Below are positions 1 through 8,864 of a DNA stretch of 64,000 nucleotides, piece by piece. A model generated the notes under the pieces. It made no database searches. It saw nothing but the letters and a program-made list of their open reading frames with translations, and was not told the origin of the DNA. The number at the start of each line of letters is the position of its first letter. Positions within the stretch are counted from its first letter, which is position 1. Location of the stretch: NCBI RefSeq assembly GCF_003206715.1, contig NZ_PZJU01000032.1, forward strand, positions 1 to 64,000, in the 5' to 3' direction. The DNA comes from Salinicola peritrichatus. Its GTDB lineage: Bacteria > Pseudomonadota > Gammaproteobacteria > Pseudomonadales > Halomonadaceae. A program made the translations under genes and the position numbers.

Positions 1-1235
1 CGCACCGGCGTGCGCCCGGCACCATTGAGATGCGTCTGGCAGCCGATGTTGGCGGTGACGATGGTATCCGGTGCCTGTTCCTCGAGCGCATCCAGTTTGT
101 TGTCGCGCAGGCGCTTGGCGAGCGTCGGCTGGGTGATCGAGTAGGTGCCGGCGGAGCCGCAGCAGAGATGGCCATCGCGCACCGGCGTCAGATCGAACCC
201 CAGCCGTTCGAGTACGCCCTCGACCGCGCCGCCGAGACGCTGGGCATGCTGCAGCGTGCACGGGCAATGGAACGCCAGGCGGGGCTTCGGGCGTGTGTCC
301 TGCTCCGTTGACGCGGCTTGTGGCGATACTGATGGAGAGAGGGCTTCCAGGTTCTCGTCGCGCAGGACCTCGACCAGATCCTTGGCCAATTCGCTGACCC
401 GTTTGGCCTTGGTGGCATAGGCCGGGTCGTCGGCCAGCATGTCGCCATACTCCTTGACGAAGGCGCCGCAACCGCTGGCGGTCTGTACGATCGCTTCGCA
501 GCCGTTCTCGATCGCCGGCCACCAGGCGTCGATGTTGGCACGCATGCGCGCGCGTCCGGCTTGCTGAGCGTTGAGGTGGTAGTCGATGGCGCCGCAGCAG
601 CCGGCTTCCTGGGCGGCATGCACGCCGATGCCGAGACGGTCGAGCACACGGGCGGTGGCATCGTTGGTATTGGGAGCGAGCCCCGGCTGCACGCAGCCCT
701 CCAGGATCAGCATCCGGCGCGAATGACGGCCGGGTGCGGGGCGTCGGCTGCGGTGGGGCTGGCGCGGTGGAATCTTGTCGCGGAGGTCATGGGGCGCCAG
801 CGGCCGAAAGGTCTGGCCCAGTGCCAGCAGTGCCTGAAACCGCTTGGGTTCGACCAGCGCCTTGCGCAGGCCGAGCCGCAGCGCCCGTTCGCCGGGGCGG
901 CGGCCGACCCGGCGGTCGACCTCGGCGCGGCCGATATCGAGCAGCTTGTGGTACTCCACGCCGGAAGGGCAGGTGGTTTCGCAGTTGCGGCAGGTCAGGC
1001 AGCGATCCAGGTGCAGTTGAGTCTCCTGGGTGACCTGATCGTCACGCTCGTCGCTCTCCAGCAGTTCCTTGATCAGGTAGATGCGTCCGCGCGGGCCGTC
1101 GCGCTCGTCGCCCAACAGTTGATAGGTCGGGCAGGTCGCATTGCAGAACCCGCAATGCACGCAGGTGCGCAGGATACGGTCCGCTTCACGAATATGCGGT
1201 TGGGCGCGGGCGGCGTCGGTGAAGTGGGTTTGCAT
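1..1235 (-). CDS. glcF: Glycolate oxidase iron-sulfur subunit GlcF (cut by window edge)
   Basis: Third subunit of the membrane-associated glycolate oxidase, passing electrons from the FAD subunit GlcD to the respiratory chain. Two ferredoxin-type 4Fe-4S motifs are visible: CVHCGFCNATCP (Cys25, 28, 31, 35) and CLTCRNCETTCP (Cys79, 82, 85, 89). Two CCG-type motifs, GCCGAIDYH and CCGSAGTY, follow. The frame is open to position 1, so the C-terminus lies outside the window; about 411 residues are visible, close to the family's usual ~405-410. The start (MQTHFTD) lies 30 bases after glcE, in the order glcD-glcE-glcF. A D-lactate oxidase with the same three-subunit build is the main alternative, given the lactate permease upstream. 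Confidence 0.93.
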   Translation of the reverse strand, partial: MQTHFTDAARAQPHIREADRILRTCVHCGFCNATCPTYQLLGDERDGPRGRIYLIKELLESDERDDQVTQETQLHLDRCLTCRNCETTCPSGVEYHKLLDIGRAEVDRRVGRRPGERALRLGLRKALVEPKRFQALLALGQTFRPLAPHDLRDKIPPRQPHRSRRPAPGRHSRRMLILEGCVQPGLAPNTNDATARVLDRLGIGVHAAQEAGCCGAIDYHLNAQQAGRARMRANIDAWWPAIENGCEAIVQTASGCGAFVKEYGDMLADDPAYATKAKRVSELAKDLVEVLRDENLEALSPSVSPQAASTEQDTRPKPRLAFHCPCTLQHAQRLGGAVEGVLERLGFDLTPVRDGHLCCGSAGTYSITQPTLAKRLRDNKLDALEEQAPDTIVTANIGCQTHLNGAGRTPV

Positions 1236-1265
1236 GGGATCGTTTCCTACCAGTCGGTCCTTGCT

Positions 1266-2411
1266 CTACCAATCGGAATAGAGCCGGCCGGGATTGAAAA
1301 TGGCGTGCGGGTCGAGGCGCGCCTTAAGCTGGCGGTGGTACTTGGCCAGTGTCGGCGGCAGCGGCGTGAACGGGGAGTCGGCGCTCCCCTCGCGGTCAAA
1401 GCGCGTGGCGTGCCCCCCGACTGCGACAGCGGCTTCCTGGATCTGGATGCCGCTTTCCTCGCTTCTCGTTCCTTCACTTCTTAGCCAGCACTGGGCGCCG
1501 GCCCAATCGATCAGCCAGTCGCCCTCGAGCGCCGGGAGCCGCGCGCGGGCGGGCAGGGAAAGGCGCCACAGCGGACGTGAATCGTTGTGTGCGAAGAAGG
1601 GCAGCCGCTGCTCGCGCAGGTCGCTCCAGAATCCGGGGTCCTCTTCGTCGCCGCCAAGGCTTGCCGAGGTGGCGGCAACCGAGCCTTCGCCACCTTCGAG
1701 ACGGATGTGCAGTGCCTTGCCGTCATGCGCCGCGCCGGTGATCGGCAAGGGCCTGCGGCCCCACTCGCCGAGTCGCTGGCGGGCGCTCTCCAGCGGCAGT
1801 TCGAGCCGCAGGCAGGCCTGCGCCGGCGGCAACGGCAGCACCTTGAAGGAGACCTCGGTGAGCACGCCGAGCGTGCCCTGGGCGCCGACCATGAGCCGGG
1901 AGAGGTCGTAGCCGGCGACATTCTTCATCACCTCGCCGCCGAAGCGCAGTGACTTGCCCTCGAAAGTGATCACCCGCACGCCGAGCACGAAGTCGCGCAC
2001 CGCTCCCGCCCACGGGCGCCGGGGGCCGGAGAGACCCGCGGCGACCATGCCGCCGACGGTGGCGGAGTCGCCGAAGTGAGGCGGCTCGAAGGCCAGCTGC
2101 TGGCCGCTGTCGGCCAGCGTGCGTTCCAGCACCGCGAGCCGGGTGCCGGCGCGTACCGTGGCCACCAGTTCGACCGGATCGTAGTGGACGATGCCATGGT
2201 GGCCGGTGGTCGAGAGTTCATGGGCGGCCTCGACCCGGCGGCCGTAGAACGCCTTGGTGTCGCCACCGACGATGCGCAGCGGGCTGCGCTCGTGATGCGC
2301 TCGCCGGACCCGTTCGCACAGCGCCTCGCTGTCGTCGTGTCCGGCATCGAACGTCGGGCCGGGGTCGCCCGGCGCGGTGTATTCCGGCTGCTGATCCTGC
2401 AGGTGGGTCAT
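1266..2411 (-). CDS. glcE: Glycolate oxidase FAD-binding subunit GlcE
   Basis: 381-residue FAD-binding type-4 (PCMH) protein, the second flavin-type subunit of glycolate oxidase. Family blocks seen include FGDSATVGGMVAAGLSGPRR, FGGEVMKNVAGYDLSRLMVG and GTLGVLTEVSFKVLP, with the conserved C-terminus HAIFNPGRLY. Start chosen at MTHLQDQ because AAGGAG lies 6 bases upstream. An in-frame ATG 24 bases earlier (MVKGKE) overlaps the glcD stop codon and has no ribosome site. It sits 23 bases after glcD and 30 before glcF, so one operon is likely. The stretch at residues 290-320 (EGTRSEESG) is poorly conserved, as is normal for GlcE. Confidence 0.92.
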   Translation of the reverse strand: MTHLQDQQPEYTAPGDPGPTFDAGHDDSEALCERVRRAHHERSPLRIVGGDTKAFYGRRVEAAHELSTTGHHGIVHYDPVELVATVRAGTRLAVLERTLADSGQQLAFEPPHFGDSATVGGMVAAGLSGPRRPWAGAVRDFVLGVRVITFEGKSLRFGGEVMKNVAGYDLSRLMVGAQGTLGVLTEVSFKVLPLPPAQACLRLELPLESARQRLGEWGRRPLPITGAAHDGKALHIRLEGGEGSVAATSASLGGDEEDPGFWSDLREQRLPFFAHNDSRPLWRLSLPARARLPALEGDWLIDWAGAQCWLRSEGTRSEESGIQIQEAAVAVGGHATRFDREGSADSPFTPLPPTLAKYHRQLKARLDPHAIFNPGRLYSDW

Positions 2412-2434
2412 AAACGTCTCCTTGCCCTTGACCA

Positions 2435-3934
2435 TTAGAACCGGGGCAACTCGGGATGCGGCAGCTCGCCGTGGTGAACATGCATGGCGCCGAACTCCGC
2501 GCAGCGGGCGAGCGTCGGTATGTTCTTGCCGGGGTTGAGCAGCCGCCGCTCGTCGAAGGCGGCCTTCACCGCGTGGAACAGGGTCAACTCGTCGGCGGCG
2601 AACTGGGTGCACATCTGGTTGAGCTTCTCGCGGCCGACGCCATGTTCGCCGGTGATGCTGCCGCCGGCTTCGACGCAGAGTTCGAGAATCTTGCCGCCGA
2701 GGGTTTCGGCGGTTTCCAGTTCGTCCGCCTGGTTGGCATCGAACAGGATCAGCGGATGCAGGTTGCCGTCGCCGGCATGGAAGACGTTGGCCACGCGCAA
2801 CCCATAGCGTTGCGAGAGCTCGTTGATGCCCTTGAGTACCCGCGGCAGTTCGCGACGCGGGATGGTGCCGTCCATGCAGTAGTAGTCCGGCGACATCCGC
2901 CCCACGGCGGGAAAGGCGGCCTTGCGCCCGGCCCAGAACAGTTGACGTTCGGCGTCGTCGCGGGCCAGCTGGATCTGGGTGGCGCCGGCCGCTTCGAGCA
3001 GGCCGCGAACGCGTTCGCAGTCGGCATGGACATCGGCCTCGACGCCGTCGAGTTCGCACAGGAGAATGGCCTCGGCCTCGACCGGGTAGCCGGCGTGGAC
3101 GAAATCTTCCGCGGCGCGGATCGCCAGGTTGTCCATCATCTCCAGCCCGCCGGGAATGCAGCCCGCGGCGATGATGTCGCCGACCGCCTTGCCGGCACGC
3201 TCGACGTCGTCGAAACAGGCCATCAGCACCTTGGCCACTTCCGGCTTGGGCAGCAGCTTGACGGTGACTTCGGTGACCACGCCCAGCATGCCCTCGGAGC
3301 CCATGAACAGCGCCAGCAGGTCGAAGCCGGGCGAGTCCAATGCTTCGCCGCCCAGCCTCATCCGCTCGCCCTCGATGGTGACGATCTCGACCCCGATGAC
3401 GTTGTGGACGGTCAGGCCATATTTCAGACAGTGCACGCCGCCGGCGTTTTCGGCCACGTTGCCGCCGATCGAGCAGGCGATCTGCGACGAAGGATCGGGC
3501 GCGTAGTAGAGCCCGTGGGGCGCGGCGGCCTCGCTGATCGCCAGGTTGCGCACGCCGGGCTGGACCCGGGCGATGCGGGCGTCGGGATCGAGCTCCAGGA
3601 TCCGGTTGAAGCGCGACATCACCAGCAGCACGCCTTTCTCCAGCGGCAGCGCGCCGCCGGAGAGACCGGTGCCGGCACCGCGGGTGACCACCGGTACGCC
3701 ATGCTCGTAGCACACCCGCATCAGGGCCTCGACCTCGGCCAGCGTCGTTGGCAGCGCCACCAGCATCGGCAGGGTGCGGTAGGCCGCCAGACCGTCGCAC
3801 TCAAACGGACGCAGATCCTCTTCGCGGTCGAGCAGGGTCAATTTGGGCGCCACGGCCTGGATGGCGGCGATCAACGACGCCTTGTCGACGCTCTCGATCT
3901 CGCCGTCGAGGCGCTCGTCGTAGAGCAGGTTCAT
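2435..3934 (-). CDS. glcD: Glycolate oxidase catalytic subunit GlcD
   Basis: 499-residue FAD-linked oxidase that oxidises glycolate to glyoxylate (D-lactate is also used by family members); the length matches E. coli GlcD. The PCMH domain shows RGAGTGLSGGALP, the flavin contact block PSSQIACSIGGNVAENAGG and GSEGMLGVVTEVTVKLLP. The C-terminal half has HAGDGNLHPLILFD and GGSITGEHGVGREK, the histidine and catalytic blocks of the family. The start at 3934 is preferred over the ATG at 3940 because GAGGAG lies six bases before it and directly abuts the other. First gene of the glcDEF operon, with its own operator upstream at 4046-4056. Confidence 0.94.
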   Translation of the reverse strand: MNLLYDERLDGEIESVDKASLIAAIQAVAPKLTLLDREEDLRPFECDGLAAYRTLPMLVALPTTLAEVEALMRVCYEHGVPVVTRGAGTGLSGGALPLEKGVLLVMSRFNRILELDPDARIARVQPGVRNLAISEAAAPHGLYYAPDPSSQIACSIGGNVAENAGGVHCLKYGLTVHNVIGVEIVTIEGERMRLGGEALDSPGFDLLALFMGSEGMLGVVTEVTVKLLPKPEVAKVLMACFDDVERAGKAVGDIIAAGCIPGGLEMMDNLAIRAAEDFVHAGYPVEAEAILLCELDGVEADVHADCERVRGLLEAAGATQIQLARDDAERQLFWAGRKAAFPAVGRMSPDYYCMDGTIPRRELPRVLKGINELSQRYGLRVANVFHAGDGNLHPLILFDANQADELETAETLGGKILELCVEAGGSITGEHGVGREKLNQMCTQFAADELTLFHAVKAAFDERRLLNPGKNIPTLARCAEFGAMHVHHGELPHPELPRF

Positions 3935-4045
3935 GGCCATCTCCTCGGGTCGTCGAGTCGAACGGATATTTATGGAAGTCTTTTCCATATTCTGTGGAAG
4001 GGAGCCAACGGCCACCATTAGCCGAAAGCCTAATATGTTGTTAAA

Positions 4046-4056
4046 TGGTCTTACCA
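4046..4056. promoter_or_regulatory. TGGT-N3-ACCA operator upstream of glcD
   Basis: TGGTCTTACCA is an interrupted palindrome (TGGT-CTT-ACCA) lying 112 bases before the glcD start. TGGT-N3-ACCA is the established core recognised by FadR-type GntR regulators of lactate, pyruvate and glycolate genes (LldR, PdhR, GlcC). The same core recurs upstream of the lactate permease at 5971-5981, so one regulator probably controls both. No such regulator gene lies in this part of the window. Confidence 0.6.
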
Positions 4057-4089
4057 AAACGGCTCCCGCAGCGAGCGACGGGAGCCGTT
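4056..4089 (-). terminator. Rho-independent terminator after lctP
   Basis: On the minus strand an 11-bp perfect stem (AACGGCTCCCG paired with CGGGAGCCGTT, arms 4079-4089 and 4058-4068) is followed by TTTT. It begins 22 bases after the lactate permease stop. It ends against the glcD operator, so permease read-through into glcDEF should be limited and the two units are separately promoted. Confidence 0.8.
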
Positions 4090-4110
4090 CCGAACAGGCG
4101 ACGAGATGGG

Positions 4111-5808
4111 TCAACCACCCACGAGAGGGTCGCCGATGCCGAACACGAAGAACGCCAACAGGCCGATGATCCCGGCGAACAGGCAGTAGTAGAGCGTCGG
4201 CAGGATCGTCTTGCGCAGCGTCGTGCCCTCGCGGCCGAGCAATCCGACGGTGGCCGAGGCAGCGACCACGTTGTGGATCGCGATCATGTTGCCGGCGGCG
4301 GCGCCCACCGCCTGCAGCGACACCATCATCGCGGTGGAGAGTCCCAGCACCTCGGCGACGTTGAACTGGAACGCCGACAGCATCAGGTTGGAGACGGTGT
4401 TGGAACCGGCGATGAAGGCGCCCAGCGCGCCGACCGCCGGGGCGAACAGCGGATAGATCTGGCCGACGCCGTCGGCAACCAACTGCGCCATGGCCACCGG
4501 CATCGAGACCAGGTCGGACTCGTTGACGCCGGAGTTGATCAGGATGCGTACCATCGGGATGGTGAACAGCAGCACGAAGCCGGCACCGAAAATGGTTCTG
4601 GACGACTCGGCGAAGGCGGCCTTGACCTGCGGGGCGCGCATGCCATGAAGAAAGATCGTGGCGATCACTGCGATCAGGATGATTCCGCCGGGCAGGTAGA
4701 GCCATTCGATGCTGCCGGAAACGCCCTGTTCACCCAGGATATCGCTCCAGCCGGTGCTGACCGAGGAGAGCGCGGCCTTGACCGAAGGTACCGTGCGCGA
4801 GATCACCAGCAGCGCGGCGACGATGACGTAGGGCATCCAGCCGCGCAGCGTCGACATCGGTGCCTTGCCGGCGACGTCGTCGACCTTGATCTCGATCTTG
4901 CCCAGCCATTCGGCGGGCCACTGCGAGCGTTCCGGGAAATCCCAGGTATCCTTGGGCAGCAGGAAGCCCTTGCGCGCCGCCGGCACTACGATCGCCAGGC
5001 CGATCAGACCGCCCAGCAGCGAGGGAAACTCCGGCCCCAGGAACACGCCCACCAGCATCGACGGCACCACGAAACAGACACCGACGAACAGCGCGAACGG
5101 GGTGATCGACAGGCCCTCGGTCCAGGAACGGTTCTCGCCGAAGAAGCGCACCATCATCACCACCAGGATCAGCGGCATGAACACGCCGATGATGCCGTGA
5201 GTGATGACGACTTCTGAGGTGATCAGGCGGAAATAGGTCTCCCAACTGGAACCGCTGGCGGTGAGCTGTTCGGCGATCGCGGACTGGTTCACGCCGCCGG
5301 TGACACCGACCACGATCGGGGTGCCCACGGCGCCGAACGAGACTGGCGTCGATTGCAGCATCATTCCCACCACCACGGCGGCCAGCGCCGGAAAGCCCAA
5401 CGCCACCATCAGCGGCGCGGCCACCGCGGCTGGCGTACCGAAGCCGGAGGCGCCCTCGATGAAGCAGCCGAACAGCCAGGCGACGATCAACGCCTGCACG
5501 CGGCGGTCCGGGCTGATGCCGGAGAAGCCGTTGCGGATCGCCATGATACCGCCCGAGTGCTTGAGCGTGTTGAGCAGCAGGATGGCACCGAAGATGATCC
5601 ACAAAAGCGACACGGTCATGACGAGCCCCTGCAGCGTGGAGGCCAGCACGCGGGTGCCGGTCATGTCCCAGGCCAGCAGCGCGATCAATACCGCGACGAC
5701 GAACACGATCGGCATCGCCGTGCGCGCCGCCATGCGGAAGCCGATCAGTAGTACCCCGGCCAACACCAGTGGCAGAAAGGCCAGCAGCGATAATAGCGTA
5801 TGGTTCAT
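4111..5808 (-). CDS. lctP: L-lactate permease family transporter (LctP/LldP)
   Basis: 565-residue multi-pass inner-membrane protein of the lactate permease family (proton-coupled uptake of lactate and glycolate); E. coli LldP is 551. About 14 hydrophobic segments are seen. Family blocks include [33 protein letters not shown] and the C-terminal [17 protein letters not shown] and [18 protein letters not shown]. Start chosen at [11 protein letters not shown], where the first membrane segment begins; the upstream in-frame extension (MPGGDRRC) is unlike the family. It is transcribed ahead of glcDEF and separated from it by a terminator and operator. It would supply lactate or glycolate to that oxidase. 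Confidence 0.93.
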   Translation of the reverse strand: MNHTLLSLLAFLPLVLAGVLLIGFRMAARTAMPIVFVVAVLIALLAWDMTGTRVLASTLQGLVMTVSLLWIIFGAILLLNTLKHSGGIMAIRNGFSGISPDRRVQALIVAWLFGCFIEGASGFGTPAAVAAPLMVALGFPALAAVVVGMMLQSTPVSFGAVGTPIVVGVTGGVNQSAIAEQLTASGSSWETYFRLITSEVVITHGIIGVFMPLILVVMMVRFFGENRSWTEGLSITPFALFVGVCFVVPSMLVGVFLGPEFPSLLGGLIGLAIVVPAARKGFLLPKDTWDFPERSQWPAEWLGKIEIKVDDVAGKAPMSTLRGWMPYVIVAALLVISRTVPSVKAALSSVSTGWSDILGEQGVSGSIEWLYLPGGIILIAVIATIFLHGMRAPQVKAAFAESSRTIFGAGFVLLFTIPMVRILINSGVNESDLVSMPVAMAQLVADGVGQIYPLFAPAVGALGAFIAGSNTVSNLMLSAFQFNVAEVLGLSTAMMVSLQAVGAAAGNMIAIHNVVAASATVGLLGREGTTLRKTILPTLYYCLFAGIIGLLAFFVFGIGDPLVGG

Positions 5809-6244
5809 ATCGAAAGCCCTTGAGTCATTTTTATGAGCGCTTGTCGAAGCCGTGTCTCGTGCGGTGGCGCTCGAGCAACGGCGGTCGCCGCCCGGCATGC
5901 TCGCTTCGAGGGGAAGCGGCGATTGCCCGGAAGATAACCAGCGCCGCAGTGGGTGCCAACGCTGGTTAATTGGTCAGACCATAATGGCGAAATGTTCGGT
6001 GTGTTGAGATAAGCATTTGATAAATATTATTTATTGTCGCAATTTGCCGAAGGCAAAACGGTGATGGCAGATAGCAGGAGTGCGACTAATGGACGTTACC
6101 GGCCGGCAACACCGATAACCGTGTGATGACGATTCGTCATCGCGCCGCCGTGGCAGAGGACAAGATCGCGTTGACGAATGGTCAGATGCTTGGACATGCT
6201 GCATCGACAAGCGTGTCGACGTTTGGGCCAACGAGGAGAGTGAC
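5809..6244. other. Intergenic region between lctP and a glutathione transferase
   Basis: 436 bases without a supported gene, lying between divergent genes. It holds the TGGT-N3-ACCA operator at 5971-5981 and an AT-rich block (6002-6040) that could carry promoter elements for either side. The last 60 bases lead into a clear GAGGAG ribosome site before the gene at 6245. No open frame here looks like a protein. Confidence 0.7.
5971..5981. promoter_or_regulatory. TGGT-N3-ACCA operator upstream of lctP
   Basis: TGGTCAGACCA is a perfect palindrome around a central A, inside TTAATTGGTCAGACCATAA. It lies 163 bases before the lactate permease start and shares the TGGT-N3-ACCA core with the glcD operator. 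The AATTGGT left flank matches the usual LldR/PdhR operator flank. Assignment to an LldR/GlcC-type repressor is inferred from the motif. Confidence 0.62.
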
Positions 6245-6955
6245 ATGAGCCGCAAGATGTACGATCTGTGCGGTCGCGATGAGCGACTGCGGTTTTCGCC
6301 CTACTGCTGGCGGGTCAAGTATGCCCTGGCGCACAAGGGGCTGGATTGCGAATTCATTCCGTGGAAGTTCACCGACAAGCAGGCGATAGCCTTCTCCGAT
6401 CAGACGCGAGTGCCGGTGCTGGTCGACGGTGACGAGAGCGTGGTCGACAGCTACGAGATCTTCCGTTACCTCGACCATGCCTACCCCGAAAAGCCGCTGC
6501 TCGGCGACGCCACGGCGGAAGCCCGGGCACGCTTCTTCAAGTTCTACGCCGAGCGTTCGTTGGCGCCGGGCATTCTGCGCACGATCCTGATGGACGTCTT
6601 CAACGCCGTGCATCCCGATGACAGGGAGTATTTCCGCACCTCGCGGGAAAAAATGTTCGGGCGCACGCTGGAAGAGATGCATTCGCCGAGCCAGGGGCTG
6701 TCGATGCTGGACCGCGCACTGGAACCGATGCGTGGACGGCTCGACGAGGCGCCTTTCCTCGAAGGGGAAACGGCCGGTGCCGCGGATTATCTGGTGATCG
6801 GTGTCTTCCTGTGGGCGCGGGTCACCTCGGCTGCCGATCTGGTCTCCAACGCCGATCCGGTCTATGCCTGGCTCAATCGCATGCTCGATCTGCATGGCGG
6901 CCTGGGGCGCAACGCCACGCGGATCGTCGATATCGAAGGGGCGTTCGCCGACTGA
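6245..6955 (+). CDS. Glutathione S-transferase, beta-etherase-like
   Basis: 236-residue cytosolic glutathione transferase. The thioredoxin-fold N-terminus carries RFSPYCWRVKYALAHKGL, as in the LigE/LigF-like group, followed by the cis-proline region TRVPVLVDGDE and the glutathione gamma-glutamyl site DSYEIFRYLD. The all-helical C-terminal domain follows from about residue 90. GGAGAG sits eight bases before the ATG. LigE-like enzymes cleave aryl ethers, but many relatives have unknown substrates; nothing nearby shows lignin breakdown, so no substrate is assigned. A second glutathione transferase of a different class follows 123 bases downstream. Confidence 0.82.
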   Translation: MSRKMYDLCGRDERLRFSPYCWRVKYALAHKGLDCEFIPWKFTDKQAIAFSDQTRVPVLVDGDESVVDSYEIFRYLDHAYPEKPLLGDATAEARARFFKFYAERSLAPGILRTILMDVFNAVHPDDREYFRTSREKMFGRTLEEMHSPSQGLSMLDRALEPMRGRLDEAPFLEGETAGAADYLVIGVFLWARVTSAADLVSNADPVYAWLNRMLDLHGGLGRNATRIVDIEGAFAD

Positions 6956-7078
6956 GGTCGCGTGCTGGCCGGTTACGTCCGGGCGGGTGGCGCGATGCCA
7001 TGCGAGACGCTGCTCGGGCGAAGGCTTATGCTGGGGGCACATCCGGCCTCATGCCGGTAATCGCGACAGGAGCTTGTG

Positions 7079-7765
7079 ATGATCGATCTCTACTACTGGA
7101 CGACGCCCAACGGCCACAAGGTGACGCTGTTTCTCGAAGAGGCCGGGCTCGACTATCGCATTCACCCGATCAACATCGGCAAGGGCGAGCAGTTTTCCCC
7201 CGAGTTTCTCGAGATCGCCCCCAACAACCGTATCCCCGCGATCGTCGACCGGGCCCCCAGCGACGGCGGCCAGCCGCTCTCGCTGTTCGAGTCCGGTGCG
7301 ATTCTGGAGTACCTGGCCGACAAGAGCGGCAAGTTCCTGCCCAAGTCGGGCCGCCAGCGCTACCGGGTTCTGCAGTGGCTGTATTGGCAGATGGGCGGTC
7401 TGGGGCCCATGGCGGGGCAGAATCACCATTTTCGCAACTACGCGCCAAAGAAGATCGAATACGCCGTCGAGCGCTATATCAATGAAACTTCACGGCTCTA
7501 CGGAGTACTCGACAAGCAACTCGACGACAATGAATACGTCGCCGGCGACGACTATTCCATCGCCGACATGGCAATCTGGCCCTGGATCAAACCCTACGAG
7601 AAGCAGGGCCAGGACATCGAGGACTATCCCAACCTGCAGCGCTGGTTCGAACGGGTGGGGGAACGCGACGCGGTCAAGCGCGCCTACGCCAAGGCGGAAG
7701 AGATCAATCCGCAGAACAACGTGGAAATGAACGACGAGGCTCGCCGACACCTGTTTGGCCAATAG
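7079..7765 (+). CDS. yfcG: Disulfide-bond oxidoreductase YfcG (Nu-class GST)
   Basis: 228-residue glutathione-transferase-fold protein matching E. coli YfcG along its length. Shared blocks are TPNGHKVTLFLEEAGLDY, APNNRIPAIVDR, LFESGAILEYLADK, the hallmark GGLGPMAGQNHHF and DYSIADMAIWPW. YfcG uses two glutathiones to reduce disulfides and peroxides and lacks classical transferase activity. The ATG at 7079 is preferred over a GTG three bases earlier because AGGAG lies six bases before it. The last codons (CTGTTTGGCCAAT) are repeated directly after the stop at 7769-7781, a local duplication. Confidence 0.9.
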   Translation: MIDLYYWTTPNGHKVTLFLEEAGLDYRIHPINIGKGEQFSPEFLEIAPNNRIPAIVDRAPSDGGQPLSLFESGAILEYLADKSGKFLPKSGRQRYRVLQWLYWQMGGLGPMAGQNHHFRNYAPKKIEYAVERYINETSRLYGVLDKQLDDNEYVAGDDYSIADMAIWPWIKPYEKQGQDIEDYPNLQRWFERVGERDAVKRAYAKAEEINPQNNVEMNDEARRHLFGQ

Positions 7766-7796
7766 CCCCTGTTTGGCCAATGGCTACCCGATAGTG

Positions 7797-7820
7797 GCGC
7801 CCCGGCCTGGGCCGGGGCGC
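7797..7820. terminator. GC-rich hairpin between convergent genes
   Basis: GCGCCCCGGC, loop CTGG, GCCGGGGCGC: a ten-pair perfect stem between the stop of yfcG (7765) and the stop of the minus-strand dehydrogenase (7826). There is no U-run on either side, so it may be a weak or 3'-end-protecting structure. Confidence 0.55.
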
Positions 7821-7825
7821 GCCGC

Positions 7826-8791
7826 TCAGGGTCGCCGGGCTTCGAAGAATTCCCGTACCTGCCGGAAGGCGGTGGAAAAATAGAGTTCGTAAGTGTCTTT
7901 TTCGACGAAGCCGATATGTGGCGTCGCCAGGACGCGGGAATGGGCCTGGTAGGCGACGGCCCCGGCGGGCTCGTTCTCGAACACGTCGACGGCGGCGGCT
8001 CCCGGGCGGCCGGCGTCGAGGGCATCAAGCAGCGCCCCCGGGCGGATCAGCTCGGCGCGGCTGGTGTTGACCAACAGGGCATCGGCGCGCATCGCGGCCA
8101 GATCCGCCGCCGTTACCAGCCCGCGGGTTTCGGCGGTGAGCTTGAGATGCAGGCTGACCACGTCGCAGCGTGAGAGAAAGGCGCGACGGTTGGGCTCGAA
8201 TTCGACCCCGAGCTCGAAGGCGCGTCCGGCGCTCGACTCGCGGCCATGGGCGACGACCCGCATGCCGAAGGCCTTGGCGTAGCCGGCGACGAGACTACCG
8301 ATCTTGCCCAGCCCCCAGATACCCAGAGTACGACCATGCAGGGTGTAGCCCAGCGACTCTTCCTCCAGGCGTGGCGTGGTGCGTTGCCACTCGCCCTCGG
8401 CCTGGCGCGCCAGGTAGCCACCCAGGCGCCGGCTGCCAGCCAGGATCAGCAGCCAGCTCAGCTCCGCCGGCGCCACGGGCGAGCCGTTGCCATCACGGAT
8501 TTCGATGCCTAGCTCGCGGCAGGCGTCGAGATCGATCGCCGAGGAGAGGCGGCCCGTCTGTACCACCAGCTTCAGCTTCGGCAATTGCTCCAGCAACTCG
8601 CGGGTCAGACGGGTACGCTCGCGGATCAGGATGACCGCGTCGCTCTCGGCCAGGCGTGCCGGCAACGCCGCCGGCGCGAGATGGCGGTGCTCGATATCCA
8701 GACGGATGTCGCTGCCGTCGAGTTCATGGGCCGCATCGAGAAAGGCACAACAGCCCTGATAGTCATTCAGTACCGTGACGGTGATCGACAT
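7826..8791 (-). CDS. D-isomer-specific 2-hydroxyacid dehydrogenase family protein
   Basis: 321-residue NAD(P)-dependent oxidoreductase. The Rossmann motif is GIWGLGKIGSLVAGYA (about residues 157-172). The catalytic Arg lies in NTSRAELI, the Glu in VDVFENEPAG and the His in ATPHIGF, all in family order. It is the last gene of the minus-strand unit that starts with the amino-acid ABC transporter (73 bases after the ATPase), so the substrate may be a 2-keto acid derived from the imported solute; that is inference. The exact substrate (phosphoglycerate, hydroxypyruvate, other) cannot be read from sequence. Confidence 0.85.
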   Translation of the reverse strand: MSITVTVLNDYQGCCAFLDAAHELDGSDIRLDIEHRHLAPAALPARLAESDAVILIRERTRLTRELLEQLPKLKLVVQTGRLSSAIDLDACRELGIEIRDGNGSPVAPAELSWLLILAGSRRLGGYLARQAEGEWQRTTPRLEEESLGYTLHGRTLGIWGLGKIGSLVAGYAKAFGMRVVAHGRESSAGRAFELGVEFEPNRRAFLSRCDVVSLHLKLTAETRGLVTAADLAAMRADALLVNTSRAELIRPGALLDALDAGRPGAAAVDVFENEPAGAVAYQAHSRVLATPHIGFVEKDTYELYFSTAFRQVREFFEARRP

Positions 8792-8864
8792 GGCGGGCTC
8801 CTCGGATCGATGGCGTCTTCGGCATTGTTGGCACGTTCGCCGGGCGCTGTCGAGACCCGTTGTC

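Noticed and set aside
2456-4021. A 521-codon open frame on the plus strand opposite glcD
   Set aside because: Antisense shadow of glcD in high-GC DNA; no domain, no ribosome site, and the glcD reading has full family features.
7751-7781. Direct repeat CTGTTTGGCCAAT around the yfcG stop codon
   Set aside because: Two adjacent copies only, explained by a small local duplication; no sign of mobility or regulation.
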